Shown here: positions 1-4,400 of the stretch, piece after piece | How positions within the stretch are numbered: the first letter of the stretch is position 1 | Layout: the number at the start of each line of letters is the position of its first letter | Source of the DNA: a virus | Virus record (IMG/VR): IMGVR_UViG_3300031772_000363 | Span: 1 to 20,322 of that record | Length of the DNA stretch: 20,322 bases | Strand: one strand, 5' to 3' | Program-made: the position numbers and the translations under genes | The notes under the pieces: model-generated | What the model saw: the letters and a program-made list of their open reading frames with translations, nothing else | The model's database searches: none | What the model was told of the DNA's origin: nothing

Positions 1-73
1 TAGGATTCTCTGATTTTTTATCATTTGTTGCGATATACTCTTTATTCAACCCGATTACGAGGGGATCGATCAT
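1..73 (-). CDS. Start of a hypothetical phage tail-region protein (partial)
   Basis: An ATG at 71-73 is preceded by AAGGAG with six bases between, and the frame is open to the window edge. The 24 visible residues begin MIDPLVIGLNKEYIATNDKK. They are hydrophilic, with no signal peptide and no motif I recognise. It follows the gpG-like gene after a 9-base gap, so it belongs to the same late operon. From position after the tail tube gene it could be a tail assembly chaperone or another small tail protein, but that rests on gene order only. Confidence 0.6.
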   Translation of the reverse strand, partial: MIDPLVIGLNKEYIATNDKKSENP

Positions 74-82
74 TTTTTCTCC

Positions 83-574
83 TTATACTTTTAAATTTAA
101 ATACTTATGCGATGATTTTTGCAATCGCTCAGCAACCCAGCGATCCATTCTTGATTTAATCTTTTCCCACCGTTCTGGAGAAATACCTAAAAAGCGCCTA
201 ATGACCCTAGTTTGTTTATTGACACCAAGATATTGATGGTATATTCCTATCATATCACGGCGTGGAGAACCTCTTGAAATTATCCCTATAACCGCCACAT
301 TATTGACTACTTTGTATGCGTGTATAGCATTAAGCATAACACCTGTGCGTTCTAGAGGAGGTTTCCCACCATATCCTAATCTCTTTTTATCGTTGATTGT
401 TTTTCTGGCAAGTTTAGCCAAGGGAGAACCTGTTTCAAAATCAGTGCTTTTCCTGATGTTCTTACGGCAATCATTTGCCACCACTTCGCTTATTTGAGTA
501 AGCGGAACGGTGGCATCCATAAAATCAGGGATCACAAAATCACATTTAATATCAACAGTAAATTCACTAGGCAT
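83..574 (-). CDS. Phage virion morphogenesis protein, Mu gpG-like (tail completion family)
   Basis: This 163-residue protein fits the phage virion morphogenesis family typified by Mu gpG, thought to act in tail completion or head-tail joining. Family-like segments seen here are PLAKLARKTINDKKR (about residues 51-65), the LERTGVMLNAI stretch (74-84), IYHQYLG (111-117) and RRFLGISPE (126-134). These correspond to the family's 'F.pLa..Ti..K', 'L..TG.m..sI', 'iHqfG' and 'R.FLGis' blocks. Length is normal for the family. The ATG at 574 has AAGGAG five bases upstream and lies 9 bases after the tail tube stop. There is no poly-serine tail, unlike the upstream neighbour. The family assignment is from remembered motif pattern. 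Confidence 0.8.
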   Translation of the reverse strand: MPSEFTVDIKCDFVIPDFMDATVPLTQISEVVANDCRKNIRKSTDFETGSPLAKLARKTINDKKRLGYGGKPPLERTGVMLNAIHAYKVVNNVAVIGIISRGSPRRDMIGIYHQYLGVNKQTRVIRRFLGISPERWEKIKSRMDRWVAERLQKSSHKYLNLKV

Positions 575-583
575 TACTACTCC

Positions 584-1621
584 TTACGCAGAAGTCGAAC
601 TCGATGAACTAGAACTTGATCTAGAACTAGATGAACTCGACATTGAACTCGATGAAGAAGAACTCGATGACGATGTTCCCATAGTGATTACGATTTCGTC
701 ATTACCCGCATCGGAGTTCTTGCAGACTTCGCATGTCGCATTCAACATACGCAGACCAGAACGATCTCCTTCTTTTAATCCCGTATAACGGACAGCAGGC
801 AAAGAGAATTCAATGCTGTTACCATTACCATCATTGATTATCACACTTACTGCCGCTAATGTCCTTGCCATAAGCTTCAGATAGAAATCATGGCTTGTTA
901 CTGCCATTAATTCAGGATCAAATGAAATGATCGGATTCCTTCCCGTGATCTTGGTAAAATCAATACCACTAGGATCAGACGGCAACGGGGAAACAACTAA
1001 TTCATTCTGCAAATCAATCGTGAAATTATCAAGCACCAATGTGCTTCCTAAAATCGTGATCGCAGCCCCCATAAACATAAAAGGAACCTGCACAGGGTAT
1101 GTAGGAGTAAGCATCGTTTGGTCTGAATGCTCTGAATATTTCCCCTGCATATTGAATTCGCAGAAAATAGGTTCTCCTACTTTCATAGCGATCTTGACAT
1201 TACCCGCGCATCCAAGCATGGTCTTCCTAAAACCATCTTCATATTTTGCTATTGTAGCAGTAGGGAACCCGCTTGACATCATAGTATAGATATTCGATAC
1301 TCCTACACTCAATGTTTCTGTAAGGCCACAACAACGCAAAAAAGGAGTGATAGGCAATGTAGTGCCTTTACCCCCGCTTGGCGGACCCATAAGTTCTGCC
1401 TTGAATGTCAATTCAGCTTTCCTAGCTCCAGGCTCTGAACCAAACCTTGACATATGTTTCACCACGGGGTTTCTCTTAAACTGTTCAGGAACAATGTCTA
1501 AAATAGGCTCATACGCCAATATTGTCGCTTCTGATCCGGTTAAGGTGACGGCTTCACCGTTTGTGGTTTCGATTTTACCTGCTAACTGGCCTATCCTTGC
1601 TATTTTACTGACTGGACTCAT
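584..1621 (-). CDS. Major tail tube protein with C-terminal poly-serine tail
   Basis: The 345-residue product resembles siphovirus-type tail tube proteins, whose hexameric rings stack into the tube through which DNA leaves the capsid. Supporting blocks are the KAELTFKAELMGPPSGGKG segment (68-86), followed by PITPFLRCCGL (90-100), IAKYEDGFRKTMLGCAGNV (124-142) and a final beta-rich half. Comparable tube proteins have 'f.velkG.....p...pLLracG' and 'y.DG..+.l.GarG' at these places. Residues 317-345 are an appended tract of Ser interrupted by Met, Arg and Thr, ending TSA; normal tube proteins lack it. Serine codons here are rich in TCG and AGT, unlike the giant fibre gene. The ATG at 1621 has AAAGGAGG four bases upstream. 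If expressed, each ring would carry several exposed serine tails. Confidence 0.82.
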   Translation of the reverse strand: MSPVSKIARIGQLAGKIETTNGEAVTLTGSEATILAYEPILDIVPEQFKRNPVVKHMSRFGSEPGARKAELTFKAELMGPPSGGKGTTLPITPFLRCCGLTETLSVGVSNIYTMMSSGFPTATIAKYEDGFRKTMLGCAGNVKIAMKVGEPIFCEFNMQGKYSEHSDQTMLTPTYPVQVPFMFMGAAITILGSTLVLDNFTIDLQNELVVSPLPSDPSGIDFTKITGRNPIISFDPELMAVTSHDFYLKLMARTLAAVSVIINDGNGNSIEFSLPAVRYTGLKEGDRSGLRMLNATCEVCKNSDAGNDEIVITMGTSSSSSSSSSSMSSSSSSRSSSSSSSSTSA

Positions 1622-1631
1622 ACATCCTCCT

Positions 1632-2090
1632 TTAGAATATCCTTCGTTCTATGACTGAAAATCTTATCTCAACGCTATGGCAGAGAACTAAGCCTAAGCG
1701 AACCATTGTAATCGTGCCTGCAACAGGCATAACTAATATATCACATACTCCACTCAATGTGGGGTTGTTCATAAATTTGCGGCACACAGGTTCTACATAT
1801 GAATCCTGGAACACTTTGTCGCTTTCTAGCGAATCATCTAACGCATAAAATCCCCGGATAGTAAAATCATGGGTAGGAACTTCAATCCCCCCTGCGCCAC
1901 CATGTTCAGTCCTAGAAAAAGAATTCCTTTCTATCTCCCATGTATTTATCTTCTTATCCCTTACAAAAAGATCCTTGTAAGTGGCAAGGTCGTTGCAGTA
2001 CCTTTTATAATCATACACTGTACCTATATCAACAGTAATGACTTCCTCTATTAAGTCTTTTATTTTTGCTCTGATTATGCTTAATGACAT
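1632..2090 (-). CDS. Tail-terminator-like protein
   Basis: This 152-residue protein sits between neck genes and the tail tube gene, the usual place of the tail terminator that caps the finished tube and joins it to the head. The N-terminus (IRAKIKDLIEEV, then DIGTVYDYKRY) and the middle block FTIRGFYALDDSLESDKVFQ resemble terminator-like minor tail proteins, where 'i...l..v..ig.V.dy.r' and 'i.g...lddS...e..fq' are common. The C-terminus, LCHSVEIRFSVIERR, is a typical beta-rich ending with 'lcH...i.i.V.E'. No Shine-Dalgarno sequence precedes the ATG at 2090; a predicted stem-loop fills that leader. The frame is open back to a TAA near 2186, but I find no ATG, GTG or TTG in it. Assignment rests on remembered pattern plus position. 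Confidence 0.65.
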   Translation of the reverse strand: MSLSIIRAKIKDLIEEVITVDIGTVYDYKRYCNDLATYKDLFVRDKKINTWEIERNSFSRTEHGGAGGIEVPTHDFTIRGFYALDDSLESDKVFQDSYVEPVCRKFMNNPTLSGVCDILVMPVAGTITMVRLGLVLCHSVEIRFSVIERRIF

Positions 2091-2097
2091 GATTTTT

Positions 2098-2152
2098 AAG
2101 GCAGGAAGATAGACTACGGAGTATCTTGTGGAGAGTCGTCTATCGCCGCCTT
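2098..2152 (-). promoter_or_regulatory. Stem-loop in the leader of the tail-terminator-like gene
   Basis: An inverted repeat pairs 2108-2114 (gatagac) with 2138-2144 (gtctatc), and an outer stem pairs 2098-2102 (aaggc) with 2148-2152 (gcctt). The asymmetric internal loop between the two stems has 5 and 3 bases. The structure ends 8 bases before the ATG at 2090, exactly where a Shine-Dalgarno sequence would be expected but is absent. There is no U-tract on the minus-strand RNA, so it does not look like an intrinsic terminator. A role in translation or mRNA processing is inference. Confidence 0.4.
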
Positions 2153-2176
2153 TTCCGTTAACTTTGTGCTGGGGAG

Positions 2177-2599
2177 TTAGCGCTGATTACTTGGATGGGT
2201 GAGATAATCTTCACCCCAAGGATAGACAATATCGAATTCCTTCATTATCGTGCCAGCTTGTGCCGCACCGCCAGCACCTTTTCCAGAATCAGATCCCATA
2301 CCCATAAAATTAGCGTATTGGGAAAACTTTTCTTTTGCTAAAGCAGCATAGGTATCTGATTTTCGCTGGTAGTCGATCACATCCGCATCGATTGAAGGAT
2401 TCGTTGTCTGCGCAAATTTTGCCGCAAGCGCCCAGAAACAAAGCCCGGCAGTTAAAGTTATAACTGCCTCTGTATCGTTATCAGGTATCGTATTAGTCGT
2501 ATCATTTAAAGTGTGAGGCACTATGTAAAGCAGTCTTGCTTTTTTCCCACTAGCAGGAACGAATGTTCTGAAACGTATAAAAGTAGCTACGGTTGACAT
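2177..2599 (-). CDS. Hypothetical neck or head-tail connector protein
   Basis: This 140-residue protein has no domain I can name with certainty. The N-terminal third is beta-rich. A helical block follows from about residue 45 (VITLTAGLCFWALAAKF, then IDYQRKSDTYAALAKEKFSQY), and the tail after residue 105 is Gly/Ala-rich and then charged. A helix-rich small protein between the capsid/adaptor genes and the tail terminator is commonly a head-tail adaptor or completion protein, and that is the best guess. The ATG at 2599 is preceded by AAGGA with about 8 bases spacing. It starts 11 bases after the upstream adaptor gene's stop. An 86-base structured gap follows it. Confidence 0.55.
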   Translation of the reverse strand: MSTVATFIRFRTFVPASGKKARLLYIVPHTLNDTTNTIPDNDTEAVITLTAGLCFWALAAKFAQTTNPSIDADVIDYQRKSDTYAALAKEKFSQYANFMGMGSDSGKGAGGAAQAGTIMKEFDIVYPWGEDYLTHPSNQR

Positions 2600-2610
2600 A
2601 CTTTCCGTCC

Positions 2611-2958
2611 TTAAGCAGAACTGCTTGAACTTGAACTAGAGCTAGAAGAAGAAGATGATTTTTTAAAAAATATCCATTCTTCGTCTTCAATATATTCTGG
2701 ATCTTGGTAATCATCCGCTGGATATTCAATCTTTCCTGTAATACTTGAAAATCCATCTACCCAATCTTCGGGGAGAGCAAAATCATACGCAGTACCATCC
2801 CCGGTGATTTCATGGATTAATTCTAGCGGCCTATCTTTGGAATAAAGAAGTACAGCCTGCGCCAGGAGTCTATTCTGGTCATCAGGCTGTAATTCTTCTG
2901 CGGTATCTTGCAGGGCAGTTTCCAACCTAGAAAGAAAATCCTCTTTAGTCATACTCAT
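2611..2958 (-). CDS. Head-tail adaptor-like protein with C-terminal poly-serine tail
   Basis: The 115-residue product has an all-alpha N-terminus (EDFLSRLETALQDTAEEL, then NRLLAQAVLLYS). It is followed by a beta-rich part with ITGDGTAYDFALPEDWVDGF (51-70), IEYPADD and YIEDEEWIFF. The 'vtGdg...y.LP..W..GfS.i..iEYPa' pattern recurs in phage neck/adaptor proteins encoded between capsid and tail genes. Residues 101-114 are 14 consecutive serines, ending in Ala. The start at 2958 has AGGAG six bases upstream; that sequence overlaps the TAG stop of the preceding gene. A second ATG two codons later is less well placed. The Ser tail parallels those of the neighbouring structural genes. Confidence 0.65.
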   Translation of the reverse strand: MSMTKEDFLSRLETALQDTAEELQPDDQNRLLAQAVLLYSKDRPLELIHEITGDGTAYDFALPEDWVDGFSSITGKIEYPADDYQDPEYIEDEEWIFFKKSSSSSSSSSSSSSSA

Positions 2959-2968
2959 TGCTTAACTC

Positions 2969-3307
2969 CTACGGAGATAAATATCCGCTTGCACTCGAAC
3001 TCGAAAAACTAGAGCTTGAACTGCTTCTAGAACTGCTAGAACTAGAACTAGAACTGCTAGACGATATGCTAGAAGAACTAGAACTAGAAGAACTAGATTT
3101 CGAACTTGAGCTAGAACTTGAGCTAGAACTTGAGTATGTATTAGTAAGAGGAACTGATCTTCCCAGGATTTGAGCTTGTTTACGAAATGCCCTGATAATG
3201 ACACAATCTTCTACGATTGCATCATATGCACCACAAGCAACATTTTCGCAGGTTAGCCCTGCGGTGGTACTACTTTTAAACGGACATTTATAAGCTGGGG
3301 CTGACAC
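2969..3307 (-). CDS. Small four-cysteine protein with long poly-serine tail
   Basis: The start is a GTG at 3305-3307 with AAGGAG six to seven bases upstream; no better ATG exists nearby. The 112-residue protein has a compact N-terminal domain of about 58 residues with Cys at positions 8, 20, 25 and 35 (C-x11-C-x4-C-x9-C). That spacing could bind a metal ion or form disulfides. About 45 residues of Ser follow, broken by Lys, Ile, Arg and Phe, and the protein ends ASGYLSP with a TAG stop. I do not recognise the family. Position between the small head proteins and the adaptor suggests a virion component. The tail uses AGT/TCT/AGC/TCA codons like those of the giant fibre gene. Confidence 0.6.
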   Translation of the reverse strand: MSAPAYKCPFKSSTTAGLTCENVACGAYDAIVEDCVIIRAFRKQAQILGRSVPLTNTYSSSSSSSSSSSKSSSSSSSSSSISSSSSSSSSSSSRSSSSSSFSSSSASGYLSP

Positions 3308-3324
3308 AGTTATCTCCTTCTATG

Positions 3325-3900
3325 TTAGGTACTTGAACTGCTTGAACTAGAACTTGACTTACTTGAACTGCTTGAACTAGAACTAATACTAGACGAACTA
3401 GAGCTAGAGCTTGAAATACTTGAACTGCTAGAGCTAGAACTAATACTAGACGAACTAGAACTAGAGCTGCTTATAGAACTAGAGCTAGAACTCATACTAG
3501 AAGAACTAGAGCTAGAGCTGCTAATAGAGCTAGAACTGCTAGAGCTAGATGATCCAGCACCAGTAACATTAGGAGATAACGCATACCAATAAGAACCATC
3601 GCACCAGAATTCTACAGTTTCATTGGTTCCTATACTTACATTATCATAATTAGATCCACCACCACCATACCCACCAGAAACATACACAACGCCTTGAGCT
3701 ACTGAATAAACAAGTATACTCACTCCTTCTAAGGCAGCAGATGCCGCAGGCAAAGTCAGAGTAGCGTTATTGCTTAGTTTAACAAATGAATATCCGCTTT
3801 TCAGGATATCCGCTTCGGTAAGAGAATAATCGGCGGTTTTGGTAAGTGCAGTTCCTCTTCGCTGTGCTATAAAATATTTGAATCTTGTTAATTTACTCAT
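3325..3900 (-). CDS. Small head-region protein, paralogue B, with poly-serine tail
   Basis: I place the start at the ATG at 3898-3900, five bases after a perfect AAGGAGG; a TTG one codon earlier would sit too close to it. The product is 191 residues. The first ~115 residues are clearly related to the next gene upstream: KLTRFKY, the DGYSF/SGYSF block, TLTLPAA, a GGYGGGGSNYD turn and WCDGSYWYALS all match. The remaining ~75 residues are Ser with Ile, Met or Lys about every ninth residue. The LTLPAA and WCDGSYWY motifs recall small beta-sandwich phage proteins that decorate capsids or fibres. A decoration role is inferred from position right after the capsid gene. The paralogue lacks the Ser tail. 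Confidence 0.7.
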   Translation of the reverse strand: MSKLTRFKYFIAQRRGTALTKTADYSLTEADILKSGYSFVKLSNNATLTLPAASAALEGVSILVYSVAQGVVYVSGGYGGGGSNYDNVSIGTNETVEFWCDGSYWYALSPNVTGAGSSSSSSSSSISSSSSSSSSMSSSSSSISSSSSSSSSISSSSSSSSISSSSSSSSSISSSSSSSSKSSSSSSSSST

Positions 3901-3905
3901 CAATA

Positions 3906-3938
3906 CCTCCTTAAATGTTAAGTATTTTTCAACTTAAC
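3906..3938 (-). promoter_or_regulatory. Leader hairpin plus strong Shine-Dalgarno of paralogue B
   Basis: A 7-bp inverted repeat pairs 3917-3923 with 3932-3938 around an 8-base loop. It is followed at once by AAGGAGG (3906-3912) and the ATG at 3900. The same arrangement, with nearly the same bases, precedes paralogue A at 4330-4349. The stem differs by a change in each arm (T-A for C-G) that keeps pairing, which argues for a functional RNA structure. No U-tract follows, so it is not a terminator. Confidence 0.5.
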
Positions 3939-3962
3939 AGCTACGCCTAAAGGCTATCGCCA

Positions 3963-4313
3963 TTAAGAGGCTCCAACTGCTTCTGACATTGCGTACCAAT
4001 ATGATCCGTCGCACCACGCACGAATTGCACAATACGCCCCAGGAGTTACTGTATCATAACTTCCACCACCACCACCAAACCCTGCGGCAACTGCTACTTT
4101 ACCAGATGCATTGTTGCAGAAAATAATCAGCATAACACCTGTTAAAGAAGATGCAGCTGCGGGAAGTGTGAGTGTAACTGCACCACTTACTTTAATGAAA
4201 CTATACCCGTCGGTAAGGATGTTTGCTGCGGTAAGGGTTGTATTACCAGTTATTGTTTTTGTAGTTCCACGGAGTTCTGCGACAGAATATTTAAATCTCG
4301 TAACTTTGCCCAT
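3963..4313 (-). CDS. Small head-region protein, paralogue A (no serine tail)
   Basis: This 116-residue protein follows the capsid gene directly. It shares with its neighbour at 3325-3900 the order VTRFKY, a TL.. AAnIL.dGYSF block, VTLTLPAA, a GG..GGGGSYD turn and AWCDGSYWYAMS, and ends at GAS where the neighbour's poly-serine tail begins. It is Gly/Thr/Ala-rich and beta-strand-like, with no signal peptide or membrane segment. The ATG at 4313 has AAGGAGG four bases upstream. It is likely a virion decoration or head-surface protein, by position and by resemblance to small beta-sandwich phage proteins, but no function is proven by the sequence. The pair arose by tandem duplication that included the leader. 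Confidence 0.68.
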   Translation of the reverse strand: MGKVTRFKYSVAELRGTTKTITGNTTLTAANILTDGYSFIKVSGAVTLTLPAAASSLTGVMLIIFCNNASGKVAVAAGFGGGGGSYDTVTPGAYCAIRAWCDGSYWYAMSEAVGAS

Positions 4314-4329
4314 GCTACCTCCTTAATTG

Positions 4330-4349
4330 TTAGGTATTTTTCAACCTAA
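4330..4349 (-). promoter_or_regulatory. Leader hairpin of paralogue A
   Basis: Bases 4330-4335 and 4344-4349 form a 6-bp stem (ttaggt/acctaa) around an 8-base loop identical to the loop in the leader at 3917-3938. AAGGAGG follows eight bases downstream on the minus strand. Together with the shared TTAATGGCGAT stretch beyond it, this marks the leader as duplicated along with the gene. Confidence 0.5.
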
Positions 4350-4356
4350 TAGCTGT

Positions 4357-4382
4357 GCTGGGGAAGATTACTCTCCCCCAGC
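4357..4382 (-). promoter_or_regulatory. Strong GC-rich hairpin with GUAA tetraloop downstream of the capsid gene
   Basis: On the minus-strand RNA, 4382-4372 pairs with 4367-4357 as an 11-bp stem with one G.U pair, closed by a GUAA tetraloop, a GNRA type that stabilises RNA hairpins. It begins 18 bases after the capsid stop codon. No run of U follows, so a simple intrinsic terminator is unlikely. A 3'-end stabiliser or processing site that sets capsid mRNA levels above those of downstream genes is plausible but unproven. Confidence 0.55.
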
Positions 4383-4400
4383 CATCGCCATTAATTGTGG

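Noticed and set aside
2098-2152. Intrinsic terminator between the neck and tail-terminator genes
   Set aside because: The stem is not followed by a U-run on the minus-strand transcript, and genes on both sides belong to one late module.
3901-3903. TTG start for the serine-tailed head paralogue
   Set aside because: It lies only two bases from the Shine-Dalgarno sequence; the next codon is an ATG at a better distance and aligns with the paralogue's start.
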